Below, piece after piece: positions 43,481-51,564 of a stretch of DNA of 63,907 bases. The position numbers and the translations under genes are program-made. The stretch spans positions 1 to 63,907 of the forward strand of contig NZ_JAILMR010000066.1 of assembly GCF_024692365.1 (NCBI RefSeq). Direction: 5' to 3'. The stretch is from Ruminococcus sp. (GTDB lineage Bacteria; Bacillota; Clostridia; Oscillospirales; Ruminococcaceae). Under the pieces are notes generated by a model. That model was not told where the DNA came from, did not search any database, and saw only the letters and a program-made list of their open reading frames with translations. Positions within the stretch are counted from its first letter, which is position 1. Each line of letters starts with the position of its first letter.

Positions 43481-44464
43481 CTATTTGTTTTTTCTGTCCA
43501 GCCTGTCGAACAATGTGTATGTCAGCTGATCACCTGCCAGCTCTGCGCAACTTTTGATTATACTGTAACATATCGGATAAAGCCTTTTGTTTGTCATATC
43601 CTGCTTGATAGATTTTCTGCAAATTTTCCAGACATCGCGTATCAGCGCATTATCAGCTTCCATGATAAGGTGAGCCATCTCAAAGAACGCCCGACCGTTC
43701 GCACTCCTCAGAATATCTGTATGCTTCTTGAAAAGCGCGAAAGCATCTGAAATTTCTCCCTTATCGCAAAGCCACTCTATCATGCCTTCTGCCGCTGAAA
43801 GCTGCTCCATCTGCCCTTTCATATCAGCAGGTTCACAGCCGAAAGCACGCTCATAACAGCCTTTGACAGCTATCTCCCTGTCATCATCTCTGCCAGTCAT
43901 ACGTGCAAATCTCCTGAACATCAGAATATGGTCGTCCTCAAGCCCCTCTGACTTGTAGATATCCACCAGCCTCAGGAGTTTTTCTTTCATATCAAGTTCG
44001 TTTGCCAGATAAATGCTATCCACTAAACTGTACTCGTATATATCCGCAGGATACTGCGCCGCATAGCTTTCATCGATACCAAAACCGCAGTAACAATCGA
44101 AATTTGCGTTTTTCGCCCTCTCATACATCGGCTTGTCCTCTGGCTTACGGTACTGCTCCATCAGTACGGAAAGCAGTTCCAGATTCGAGCCTATACCCTG
44201 AAAGCTTGATTTTTCGCGGGCGATTATCTCCTGCTCAAAAAATTCTCTCACCATCTGCTCGCGTTCGGGCTCCCCGACTTCAGCCGCACCGAACCTCAGT
44301 CCGTACAGCACCCGCCCTCGCGTGCCGTAGTTCTCATCAATAGCAGCATACTCCTCCGTATGCTTGCATTTATAGAAATATCGGTCTTTTTCACCAGACC
44401 TGTATCTGTCTATATCCGCCCTGAATTCTCCGAGCATTTCAGCCAATATATTTTTGTAGTCCAT
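43481..44464 (-). CDS. Hypothetical helical protein
   Basis: A 327-residue soluble protein with regularly spaced helices and many Glu, Arg and Tyr (FEQEIIAREK, EGLEDDHILMFRRFARM), an outline like TPR or other solenoid folds, though no clear motif is present. The start at 44464 has no obvious ribosome binding site, so an internal ATG is possible. Neighbours are a small basic protein and an acetyltransferase. Function unknown. Confidence 0.65.
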   Translation of the reverse strand: MDYKNILAEMLGEFRADIDRYRSGEKDRYFYKCKHTEEYAAIDENYGTRGRVLYGLRFGAAEVGEPEREQMVREFFEQEIIAREKSSFQGIGSNLELLSVLMEQYRKPEDKPMYERAKNANFDCYCGFGIDESYAAQYPADIYEYSLVDSIYLANELDMKEKLLRLVDIYKSEGLEDDHILMFRRFARMTGRDDDREIAVKGCYERAFGCEPADMKGQMEQLSAAEGMIEWLCDKGEISDAFALFKKHTDILRSANGRAFFEMAHLIMEADNALIRDVWKICRKSIKQDMTNKRLYPICYSIIKSCAELAGDQLTYTLFDRLDRKNK

Positions 44465-44496
44465 CTTGTTGTACTTTTATATAAATCAGCGTAGCG

Positions 44497-45270
44497 TCAA
44501 CTATCCAATTTTTCTCCCTTTTCAAAGCAAAGTGCAGTATACTCCTCTTTCAAAGTATACCCGAATTTTGAAGCGATCTTCAGTGACATCGTGTTTGCCG
44601 CGTCCCAGTGGGCTTTCAGACCTCTCCTTGCACACTCTTTGATAAACGCCGCACCCGCTATCGTCGCAAGACCTTTTCTGCGGTAGTCGGGATGAGTAGC
44701 TATCTCCACCTCAACTCCCCTGCTGTACACCGAATAGCATGAAGCCGCGCAGATAAGCATTCCTTTATGGGTTATGCAGCATCCGAAAGCGTTCTTATGA
44801 AAATCATTGTAGTCCGAAAAATTCCCCACAAACGCCCATGACCATTCTTCTTTCAAAGCCTGATCATAGTATTCCTCGTTTATCATTTCAAGCTTATATT
44901 CCGTAAAATCGGATATATCCGCCAGCTTAGCAAGTTTATCGGTATCAAAGCTTTCAGGCATTTTTGTGCGGAATCTCGTGGTGATGACTATCCCCTCGCC
45001 AAGCCCTGTCAGCGCCTTTGTCCAGCCCTCCGACGCAGGCATGAACACAGCCTCGGGATTGTTCTTAGCTATCTCAAAAGCCTCGCGTGCAAAAGCAGGA
45101 TCCCCCGCCGTGAAATAGAAATCACCCGCTTCGATAACACCCGCAGTAGGTGCATCGGGAGCATCGCACCAACATATACCCGTTCTGCCCTCGGCACAGC
45201 TTATCAGCACCGAATCCTCAAAGCCCTCAAACAGCGGCATCAGTGCCTTTCTGTTATCCGTTTTTACCAT
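44497..45270 (-). CDS. GNAT-family acetyltransferase (GNAT_acetyltr_2-like)
   Basis: A 257-residue protein with an unusual N-terminal half (about 1-120) and a C-terminal GNAT fold whose acetyl-CoA loop reads RRKGLATIAG, preceded by VEVEIATHPDY. This layout resembles the PF12746-type group. The substrate is unknown; AAWDAAN-type helices near the end (AHWDAANTMSLKIASKFGY) are typical GNAT motif B. ATG at 45270 follows GGAGG. A terminator that belongs to secG lies just upstream, so this gene may have weak promoters of its own. Confidence 0.85.
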   Translation of the reverse strand: MVKTDNRKALMPLFEGFEDSVLISCAEGRTGICWCDAPDAPTAGVIEAGDFYFTAGDPAFAREAFEIAKNNPEAVFMPASEGWTKALTGLGEGIVITTRFRTKMPESFDTDKLAKLADISDFTEYKLEMINEEYYDQALKEEWSWAFVGNFSDYNDFHKNAFGCCITHKGMLICAASCYSVYSRGVEVEIATHPDYRRKGLATIAGAAFIKECARRGLKAHWDAANTMSLKIASKFGYTLKEEYTALCFEKGEKLDS

Positions 45271-45291
45271 ATTTTAACTTTCCTCCACATG

Positions 45292-45317
45292 AAAAAAAGC
45301 CCCGCTGCGGCAGGGCT
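45292..45317 (-). terminator. Terminator of secG
   Basis: Minus strand AGCCCTGC/GCGGGGCT (8 bp, one G-U) with loop CGCA, then seven T residues. Confidence 0.9.
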
Positions 45318-45367
45318 GATATTTTCTCCACTGAATTTCCACAAGCAGCAATATACTGCCACACAGC

Positions 45368-45625
45368 TTATTTGCTGAGGTATTTGTGGATAACGCTTAC
45401 CGCGATGGTCAGTATGAACATAACGATCGCTGCATTTCTGGTCAGTCTGTTGAGCTTGGCATCGCGGGTGTTGCCCGTATTCTTGCCATAGAACGAATCA
45501 TTGTAGCCGCCGCCGATAGCGGAAGTCAGACCATCGTCCTTGGATTCCTGTATCAGGACAACCAAAACGATCACAATGCTGCAGATCGCAAGCACAACGC
45601 CTGCACCTATCTCAATAGGGCTCAT
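45368..45625 (-). CDS. secG: Preprotein translocase subunit SecG
   Basis: An 85-residue membrane component of the SecYEG channel. Two membrane helices (about 4-25 and 60-80) flank the typical loop with LIQESKDDGLTSAIGGGYNDSFYGKNT and then LNRLTRN. ATG at 45625 follows GGAGGAG. It has a strong extended promoter and its own terminator. Confidence 0.95.
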   Translation of the reverse strand: MSPIEIGAGVVLAICSIVIVLVVLIQESKDDGLTSAIGGGYNDSFYGKNTGNTRDAKLNRLTRNAAIVMFILTIAVSVIHKYLSK

Positions 45626-45662
45626 AATACTCTCCTCCGTTACTGATAACATTATTTATGTC

Positions 45663-45691
45663 ATTATAACACACTTTTCAGAAAAAAGCAA
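45663..45691 (-). promoter_or_regulatory. Promoter of secG
   Basis: Minus strand TTGCTT (45691-45686), 17 bases, TATAAT (45668-45663) with TGT before it. Confidence 0.75.
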
Positions 45692-45830
45692 GGGGTTTGC
45701 GCAAATTTTTTCAAGGAGCTGAAAATATGTGAGGTTCGACAAATGATGTGATACCTACCAAGGAAGAGCGCTTTGTCATTCAATCCTAAACCCAGATATA
45801 CCATCTCCCAACCAATAATCATGAATAAAG

Positions 45831-45859
45831 TTGACATTCTCCGCCAAATGGATTATAAT
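45831..45859 (+). promoter_or_regulatory. Consensus promoter of the SH3/metallopeptidase operon
   Basis: TTGACA (45831-45836), 17 bases, TATAAT (45854-45859). The start codon is about 35 bases beyond. Confidence 0.92.
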
Positions 45860-45893
45860 AGTGAAGACATCAGTCAAGCAAAGGAGAATTTTG

Positions 45894-46430
45894 ATGGATA
45901 AAGAAAAGAAGTTCCCTTCGGTGGGAGTAGCTTCCGTCGTTGTTGCGGGAATATTTGTCGTGTGCATGGTCTTCATCATCGGCAAGGTGGTCTTCGCAAG
46001 CAATTCGGCTGAACTCCCCTCGGGAGTGGACACCGCTACGATAAATACCAATGTAACTCAGCCTAAGGTTAAAGACGGTGAAAAGCCTGTCACCCAACCG
46101 CCAGCTGAAACTAACGAAAGCGGCGCACCCGCTGCTGAGGCTGAAAGTTCGGTTGATACCGCTTCTTCGGCGGCTGAGGACAGTTCAACTGCTTCGGAAG
46201 AAAAGGAAACAAAATACATCACCGAATACGCATACCTCCACACTCAGCCCTCGAATGAGGCTGAAAACATCGTCTGCATGACCCCCGGTGTCGCAGTTAC
46301 GGTGCTTGGTTATGAGGACAACGGATATGTCAAGATATCTTTCACGAGTAATGACGGCGAACTAACAGGCTATATTTATCAGGACTATCTCTCCGATTAT
46401 CAGACAGTCCTCCCGCCCTGGGAACAGTAA
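45894..46430 (+). CDS. Membrane-anchored SH3-domain protein
   Basis: A 178-residue extracytoplasmic protein. A short cytoplasmic start (MDKEKKFPSVG) is followed by one membrane segment (about 11-35), a Pro/Ala/Glu/Ser linker with SSVDTASSAAEDSS and a C-terminal bacterial SH3 domain (about 110-175, YAYLHTQPSNEAENIVCMTPGVAVTVL). Such domains bind peptidoglycan peptides. ATG at 45894 follows AAAGGAG. Its stop TAA shares one base with the ATG of the next gene. Confidence 0.85.
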   Translation: MDKEKKFPSVGVASVVVAGIFVVCMVFIIGKVVFASNSAELPSGVDTATINTNVTQPKVKDGEKPVTQPPAETNESGAPAAEAESSVDTASSAAEDSSTASEEKETKYITEYAYLHTQPSNEAENIVCMTPGVAVTVLGYEDNGYVKISFTSNDGELTGYIYQDYLSDYQTVLPPWEQ

Positions 46431-47134
46431 TGGCAAAGGTATTCACATACACTACTCTCTCCAATGGCAGGCGGATAGACTTCATCCTGGACAGGGGCAG
46501 GCGCAGGAATGCAGTTCTTGCGATAAACGAGGGCAGGCTGACTGTCCGTGTGCCCGAACGATTTGAAGTGTCGCAGATACGGAGTTTTATCGAACAGCAC
46601 ATCGACTGGATAGACCTCAATCTCGAAAAAAGTGCAAAGCACTCGGGTCTGCCTATGACTTTCGAAGACGGCGAGGAGATACGTCTGCTGGGGCAGAAGA
46701 CCGTGATAACCGCGGTGAAGTCCGACAGATATTTCAAGCCCCGCACCGAGGACGGAAAACTGCTTATAGCTGTATGCGGCAGTGTTGACCGCGAATACAT
46801 GGTCAGGCAGGTACAAACTTTTATAGTCGAACTTGCCAACCGCGAGATAACCGAGAGTATGCAGCGGCTAACCGCGCAGATGGGGCTTTTCCCGAAGAAG
46901 ATAACCGTAAAAGACCTCAGCGCAAGCTGGGGCAGGTGCAGTTCAAACGGCACAATATCCATAAATTACAAGGTAGCAGCCTATTCAAAGGCGCACATCG
47001 ATTATGTATGCATCCACGAACTTGCACATCTTGTTCACATGGATCACAGCGCAGATTTCTGGGCGTTGGTTGAACGCTACTGCCCCGACTGGAAAAAGCT
47101 TCGCGGCAGTATGCGTTCCGATAACGATGATTAA
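46430..47134 (+). CDS. YgjP-like zinc metallopeptidase
   Basis: A 234-residue cytoplasmic protein of the YgjP/WLM-type metallopeptidase family. The zinc motif HELAHLVHMDHSADFW shows the HExxH core and third ligand His, and the WGRCSSNGTISINYKVA block is diagnostic. The N-terminal half forms a beta-rich domain. The ATG overlaps the stop of the SH3-domain gene by one base. Biological substrate unknown. Confidence 0.9.
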   Translation: MAKVFTYTTLSNGRRIDFILDRGRRRNAVLAINEGRLTVRVPERFEVSQIRSFIEQHIDWIDLNLEKSAKHSGLPMTFEDGEEIRLLGQKTVITAVKSDRYFKPRTEDGKLLIAVCGSVDREYMVRQVQTFIVELANREITESMQRLTAQMGLFPKKITVKDLSASWGRCSSNGTISINYKVAAYSKAHIDYVCIHELAHLVHMDHSADFWALVERYCPDWKKLRGSMRSDNDD

Positions 47135-47137
47135 AAC

Positions 47138-47174
47138 AAGGCAGTACCCCACAGCAATTGTGAGGTACTGCCTT
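47138..47174. terminator. Bidirectional terminator between convergent genes
   Basis: AAGGCAGTACC/GGTACTGCCTT with an inner CACA/TGTG pairing. T-rich sequence lies on both sides, so it can serve the plus-strand metallopeptidase and minus-strand VWA genes. Confidence 0.8.
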
Positions 47175-47179
47175 TATTA

Positions 47180-47821
47180 TCATCTCGCCGCGTCCTCTTC
47201 CATCTCCGCGTTCCAGTCCTCTGCAAGGGGTGCGGATTCTCTCATACATCTCACAGCCCTGCCAACTGCGCCATACATCAGTCTTGTGCCATTGCCATCG
47301 GCTTTGTAGTTTGAAGCGTGAGCTATGCCCATAGAACCCGCAGTTGCCGCCGCGTCAATGTTCGCACCGAGGAATATGAACTCCCAGCCGTATTTTTTCT
47401 GCTCTTTTTCGATGAGCTTTTTCACGGTATCGTATCTGAACTCACGGCTGGCATTCTCCATGCCGTCAGTGGTTATAACGAATATGGTCTTTGAGGGAAC
47501 GTCCTCGGGGCGTGCGTATTTGTGTATCCCTGCGATATGCTGAATGGTCATGCCAACGGCATCTAGCAAAGCAGTACAGCCGCGGGGGACGTAGTCCTTT
47601 TCAGTAAGGGGTTTTACTGTCGAGATATCAGCGCGGTCATGCACGTAGATGAACTCGGTATCGAAAAGCACGGTCGTCACAAAAGCCTTGCCATCGGAAT
47701 TTTTCTGATCCTTGATAAGTGAGTTGAATCCGCCAACGGTATCGGATTCAAGTCCCGACATTGAACCGCTTCTGTCAAGCACGAATACCAGTTCGGTGAT
47801 GTTGTTATTATTCTTTTTCAT
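47180..47821 (-). CDS. VWA-domain protein
   Basis: A 213-residue cytoplasmic protein composed of a von Willebrand A domain (about 8-190) with MIDAS motif DRSGSMSG, GCTALLDAV and TTDGMEN. ATG at 47821 follows AAGGAGG. It differs clearly from the TerY-like protein at 31282 (different spacing and C-terminus) and is not flanked by kinase or phosphatase genes. It may bind metal and a protein partner. Function unknown. Confidence 0.88.
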   Translation of the reverse strand: MKKNNNNITELVFVLDRSGSMSGLESDTVGGFNSLIKDQKNSDGKAFVTTVLFDTEFIYVHDRADISTVKPLTEKDYVPRGCTALLDAVGMTIQHIAGIHKYARPEDVPSKTIFVITTDGMENASREFRYDTVKKLIEKEQKKYGWEFIFLGANIDAAATAGSMGIAHASNYKADGNGTRLMYGAVGRAVRCMRESAPLAEDWNAEMEEDAAR

Positions 47822-47948
47822 AGTTGTTCCTCCTTAGATGTGTTTCAGGTTCACGGTTTTCTTACTGTGACTATATGATAACACATTCTGAAAGAGATAT
47901 GGTCGCTTTTGAAGCGACATTTTACTTTCTCATTTGCCCTTCAAAAAC

Positions 47949-47984
47949 AAAAAAGTGCGCCTGCGATCAAACGCGGACGCACTT
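47949..47984 (-). terminator. Terminator of the citrate synthase gene
   Basis: AAGTGCG/CGCACTT (47953-47984) with partial inner pairing, followed on the minus strand by TTTTTTG. Confidence 0.8.
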
Positions 47985-47993
47985 GCTTTTTAA

Positions 47994-49349
47994 TTATCTG
48001 TCGTTTATTGCAATATAGGGTCTTTCCTTAGCCACAGCCTTGTATGCAGGACGGATTATCCTCTTGCCTGTAACCAGTTCCTCGAAACGGTGAGCGCACC
48101 AGCCGGGCATTCTCGATACTGCAAACATAGGTGTGAACAGATCCTGGGGAACGCCCAGCATTCTGTAAACAAAGCCCGAATACATATCAACATTTGCGCA
48201 CATAGCCTTGTCGCTGCCCTTTATCTTCAGGAAAAGCTCGGGTGTCAGGCGCTCGATAGTTTCAAGAAGTCTGTACTCTCTCTCGAACTCGGTACCCTCA
48301 GCCATGCGCTTTGCGTTGGCTTTGAGTATTACCGCTCTCGGGTCGGAAAGTGTATAAACCGCATGACCCATGCCGTAGATAAGTCCCGACTTGTCGAAAG
48401 CTTCCTTTTTGAGTATCTTGGTCAGGAAGTCAGCAACTTCGCCCTCGTCGTCCCAGTTGGAAACGTTCTGCTTTACGCAGTCCTGCATAGCGGATACCTT
48501 GATGTTCGCACCGCCGTGCTTGGGTCCTTTCAGCGAACCTATTGCTGCGGAGTAAGCAGAGTAAGGGTCGGTGCCCGAAGAAGTCAGCACGCGGCAGGCA
48601 AAGGTGGAGTTATTTCCGCCGCCGTGTTCAGCGTGCAGCATCATCAGCAGATCGAGAAGCTTAGCTTCATCGTCTGTGAATTTTCTGTCGGGACGAATAG
48701 CCGCAAGTATCATCTCAGCCGTGCTGTGGTTGGGATCAAGCGGGTGCAGGAACATTGTCTGATTATCGAATGTCCTCTTCTTCACCTGATAAGCCAGTGT
48801 CATTATGTAAGGCAGCTTCGAGATTATGGATATAGCCGTTGCCATCTCATACTCGGGGGCACGGTTCTCGGGATTGTCATCGTAGGAATAAAGCGCCAGT
48901 ATCGAACGGGACATCTTGTTCATGATATCCTTGGACGGTGCTTTGAGTATCATATCCGAGAAGAAATCCGCAGGCAGAGGACGGTTCTCAGCTATCATAT
49001 GTCTGAAAGCAGCCAGTTCGTCCTTTTTAGGCAGTTCGCCCAGCAGAAGCAGATATACTATCTCCTCGAAACCGAAACGGTTCTCCTTAACGGCATTTCC
49101 CACCAGATCGTTTATATTGTAGCCGCGATAGATCAGCTGACCCTCGATCGGCATTTTTTCTCCTTCATTCACCACATATCCGTGAACATTGCAAATATTG
49201 GTAAGACCCGCAGTAACACCAGTGCCGTCGGCATTTCTCAGACCTCTCTTGACTCTGTACCTGTCATAATAACCGGGGTCGATAGTGTTGTTTTTCACAA
49301 ACTGCTGACAGAGCAGTTTTCTTGCTGTATCATTTACCATTCCTTCCAC
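47994..49349 (-). CDS. Citrate synthase
   Basis: Condenses oxaloacetate and acetyl-CoA, the entry to 2-oxoglutarate and glutamate synthesis in an anaerobe with an incomplete TCA cycle. The 451 residues include HAEHGGGNNSTFACRV, GPKHGGANIKVS and GMGHAVYTLSDPRAVIL, carrying the catalytic His and Asp. GTG at 49349 follows AAGGAAA; the ATG at 49340 is an alternative and lies directly after GGAAGGA. A consensus promoter lies at 49373-49401. No other TCA-cycle gene is adjacent. Confidence 0.93.
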   Translation of the reverse strand: MEGMVNDTARKLLCQQFVKNNTIDPGYYDRYRVKRGLRNADGTGVTAGLTNICNVHGYVVNEGEKMPIEGQLIYRGYNINDLVGNAVKENRFGFEEIVYLLLLGELPKKDELAAFRHMIAENRPLPADFFSDMILKAPSKDIMNKMSRSILALYSYDDNPENRAPEYEMATAISIISKLPYIMTLAYQVKKRTFDNQTMFLHPLDPNHSTAEMILAAIRPDRKFTDDEAKLLDLLMMLHAEHGGGNNSTFACRVLTSSGTDPYSAYSAAIGSLKGPKHGGANIKVSAMQDCVKQNVSNWDDEGEVADFLTKILKKEAFDKSGLIYGMGHAVYTLSDPRAVILKANAKRMAEGTEFEREYRLLETIERLTPELFLKIKGSDKAMCANVDMYSGFVYRMLGVPQDLFTPMFAVSRMPGWCAHRFEELVTGKRIIRPAYKAVAKERPYIAINDR

Positions 49350-49372
49350 TCACTTTCCTTGGATATTCTGTA

Positions 49373-49401
49373 ATTATACCACATTTCGCCTTTTTTGTCA
49401 A
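49373..49401 (-). promoter_or_regulatory. Promoter of the citrate synthase gene
   Basis: Minus strand TTGACA (49401-49396), 17 bases, TATAAT (49378-49373) with TGG before it. Full consensus. Confidence 0.9.
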
Positions 49402-49423
49402 CGTGATAATATTAACGACAGGG

Positions 49424-50110
49424 CTATCGGTTTTCATTCCGATATTCGGTAATATCAACATATTTATGCCTAGAAACGATGTTTTCAGACACTTTTCCGA
49501 AGTCTATCCTTGTCAGAGCTTTTCCGTTCGGTAGAGGTGTAACAGACCTTAAAATCACCGTGAACCCCGCCTTTTCCATAACTGATATGAGAGAAGCGGT
49601 ATCTATCTCGTGATGGACTTCGTCAAGCCTGTCAAAGGCATGGAGATAGGGCGAATCAGACACCCAGTTTTCGGCATCGGTATTTATCTGAATCACGCAG
49701 GATACATATTCGGGGGACACCTGCTTCACGACTTTTGTAAAGGCATTAAATCCGATATATTCTATCAGCAGGTCGGCGATCAGGAGTTCGCTGCGAGGCA
49801 GTCTGTCAGCTTCGGTCAGAAGATCAGCGCGGACACATTCCAAAACTCCCGAAAGCTGAGGATATCTCGCAGATACCGCATCGAGATAGTCGCTGTTGAT
49901 ATCAACGCCGTAAACCTTATCGAAATCCTCCACTCCGATATGCCCAAGACCGTTTCCGCCCGCGATACCAAGTACCATAACCGTTCCGGCAGGATATGCG
50001 GTGAACTGTTCTTTCATTATGCCGTCAAGCGCCTGCAACTGCCAGACAGAATCAAGGCTCATGTGGCTCTCGTAATCGGCTAAACTTATATCTTCCCACG
50101 GATTAGCCAT
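49424..50110 (-). CDS. Class I SAM-dependent methyltransferase
   Basis: A 228-residue cytoplasmic enzyme with the SAM-binding loop VMVLGIAGGNGLGHIG (about 41-56), acidic motif VYGVDINSDYL and CVRADLLTEAD. The substrate is unknown. Start ATG at 50110 overlaps the end of the RNA methyltransferase gene by eight bases, so the two are coupled. The spacing suggests one operon under the promoter at 50941-50969. Confidence 0.85.
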   Translation of the reverse strand: MANPWEDISLADYESHMSLDSVWQLQALDGIMKEQFTAYPAGTVMVLGIAGGNGLGHIGVEDFDKVYGVDINSDYLDAVSARYPQLSGVLECVRADLLTEADRLPRSELLIADLLIEYIGFNAFTKVVKQVSPEYVSCVIQINTDAENWVSDSPYLHAFDRLDEVHHEIDTASLISVMEKAGFTVILRSVTPLPNGKALTRIDFGKVSENIVSRHKYVDITEYRNENR

Positions 50111-50912
50111 TCCCGTTCCCCCTGTACCTCATTTCCCAGAAAGCCACCGCACCCGCAGCTGCAACGTTAAGGGAATCCACGCCGTGCGCCATTGGAATCT
50201 TTACGGTCATGTCACACTGGTCAATTGTGGAAGTTTTCAAACCGTCACCCTCAGTACCCAGAACTATCGCCAGTTTTTCGGCACTTTTCAGGCGTTCGTT
50301 CTCAATGCTGACAGTATCCGACCTGAGCGCCATAGCCGCCGTGACAAATCCCTGTCCGCGAAGTGTTTCAATATATCCGCTGTCCGATTTTCCAATGAAC
50401 TTCCAAGGCACCTGAAAAACCGTGCCCATGCTGACACGAATAGTACGCCGAAACAGCGGGTCACTGCACCCATCCGTCAGAAGCACAGCATCGATCCCCA
50501 GCGCCGCCGCCGAACGGAACACCGCCCCCATGTTGGTCTGGTTCATGATATCTTCCAGCACAGCCACCCTGTGTATCTTCGTGGGAAGTTCATCTTCTGT
50601 GGACTTCCGCTTCATGGCGCACAGCACGCCCTGTGTCAGCTTGAAGCCCGTTATCTCTTCAAGAAGCTTCTTTCCCGCCGAGAAAACAGGTACGTCCCCG
50701 ACCCTTTCAACGATATCAGCCGCCTGCCCCACGATGTACTTTTCGTCTGAAAGCAGCGAAACAGCTTCATACCCCGCATCAAGTGCAGTACGTATGACTT
50801 TCGGGCTTTCAGCCACGAACAACCCCTGTGCTTTCAGCGAGAGTTCTGCGGTATCCCTGTAAGGCGCCAAGCCATCGGTATCAAGATCATTTATGCGAAC
50901 TATCCTGCTCAT
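50103..50912 (-). CDS. TrmH/SpoU-family RNA 2'-O-methyltransferase
   Basis: A 269-residue enzyme with an N-terminal substrate-binding domain (about 1-105) and a SPOUT knot domain: motif 1 LEDIMNQTNMGAVFRSAAALG, motif 2 LAIVLGTEGDGLK and motif 3 IPMAHGVDSLNVAAAGAVAFWE. Target RNA (tRNA or 23S rRNA) is not decided by sequence. ATG at 50912 follows AAAGGGGGC. Confidence 0.92.
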   Translation of the reverse strand: MSRIVRINDLDTDGLAPYRDTAELSLKAQGLFVAESPKVIRTALDAGYEAVSLLSDEKYIVGQAADIVERVGDVPVFSAGKKLLEEITGFKLTQGVLCAMKRKSTEDELPTKIHRVAVLEDIMNQTNMGAVFRSAAALGIDAVLLTDGCSDPLFRRTIRVSMGTVFQVPWKFIGKSDSGYIETLRGQGFVTAAMALRSDTVSIENERLKSAEKLAIVLGTEGDGLKTSTIDQCDMTVKIPMAHGVDSLNVAAAGAVAFWEMRYRGNGNG

Positions 50913-50940
50913 TTTTATGCCCCCTTTATGAACTTATATA

Positions 50941-50969
50941 ATCATACCACACACGCGAACATTTTTCAA
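50941..50969 (-). promoter_or_regulatory. Promoter of the RNA methyltransferase operon
   Basis: Minus strand TTGAAA (50969-50964), 17 bases, TATGAT (50946-50941). Confidence 0.7.
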
Positions 50970-50995
50970 CTATCACGCACAAAAGAAATAAGATA

Positions 50996-51065
50996 TGCCA
51001 AGGAGACAAAGTGCGCGGTCAAGCCTCGCGCTAGCAGGCTTGACCCAAAGCTCTTTTCCTTGGCA
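50996..51065. repeat. 70-bp compound inverted repeat
   Basis: TGCCAAGGA/TCCTTGGCA (outer) and GGTCAAGCCT/AGGCTTGACC (inner) are both perfect, separated by unpaired arms of 11-12 bases. It lies upstream of two promoters facing apart. It has no T run. It could be a MITE remnant, a small structured RNA or a cruciform-forming site. Confidence 0.7.
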
Positions 51066-51160
51066 TTCCCACCCACTTCCTTGTTATTTTGCCCAATCTC
51101 ACACCTCACCCCCTATGCAAACAAATGATTTTAAATTTACCTCAGACATATTTCTGTAAG

Positions 51161-51186
51161 AGTTGTACAAAAACGTACAACTTTTT
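51161..51186 (+). terminator. Orphan terminator-like hairpin
   Basis: AGTTGTAC/GTACAACT around AAAAAC, followed by TTTT on the plus strand, with no recognised gene before it. Together with the repeat at 50996 it may end a short untranslated RNA. The rest of 51187-51470 shows nothing I recognise. Confidence 0.45.
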
Positions 51187-51473
51187 CGCCAAAATCGCTG
51201 ATAGTGAAAGGCCTTTCAATCTTTCTCAATTGTGCGCACGATGGCAGGCAGCCGCCGATTATGACTACGAGGATATGAGGCGGCGTGTTATACTGCATAA
51301 GAGAGAAATATCTCAGCATCTTGACAATAACAGCGTATAATTCCCCCGCGAGTTCATAAAAATATAAGCTCTAACGGTGTAAAGTCGGACGTTTCCCCTA
51401 TTTTAAATAATTTAATGAAAATATTCTTGTAAAAATGACCCGAACAACGATCAAAAAATAGTCAGACTGCTTC

Positions 51474-51502
51474 TTGAAAAAAGCTGCATTATATGTTATA
51501 AT
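51474..51502 (+). promoter_or_regulatory. Promoter of the GH5 gene
   Basis: TTGAAA (51474-51479), 17 bases, TATAAT (51497-51502) with TGT before it. Confidence 0.85.
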
Positions 51503-51564
51503 GTCTATATATGACTATCGAATAATTTATAGAATGTAATGAAATGAAAGGAGTTTTTTTCTCA

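Noticed and set aside
48090-49373. Plus-strand open frame of 427 codons opposite citrate synthase
   Set aside because: It is the antisense shadow of a clear citrate synthase gene, lacks a ribosome binding site and shows shadow-type composition (many His, Ser and Cys).
51089-51340. Possible 83-residue protein with a CxxC motif between the 70-bp repeat and the GH5 gene
   Set aside because: No ribosome binding site, and the frame runs through a terminator-like hairpin at 51161-51186. It could be a decayed gene remnant, but support is too weak.
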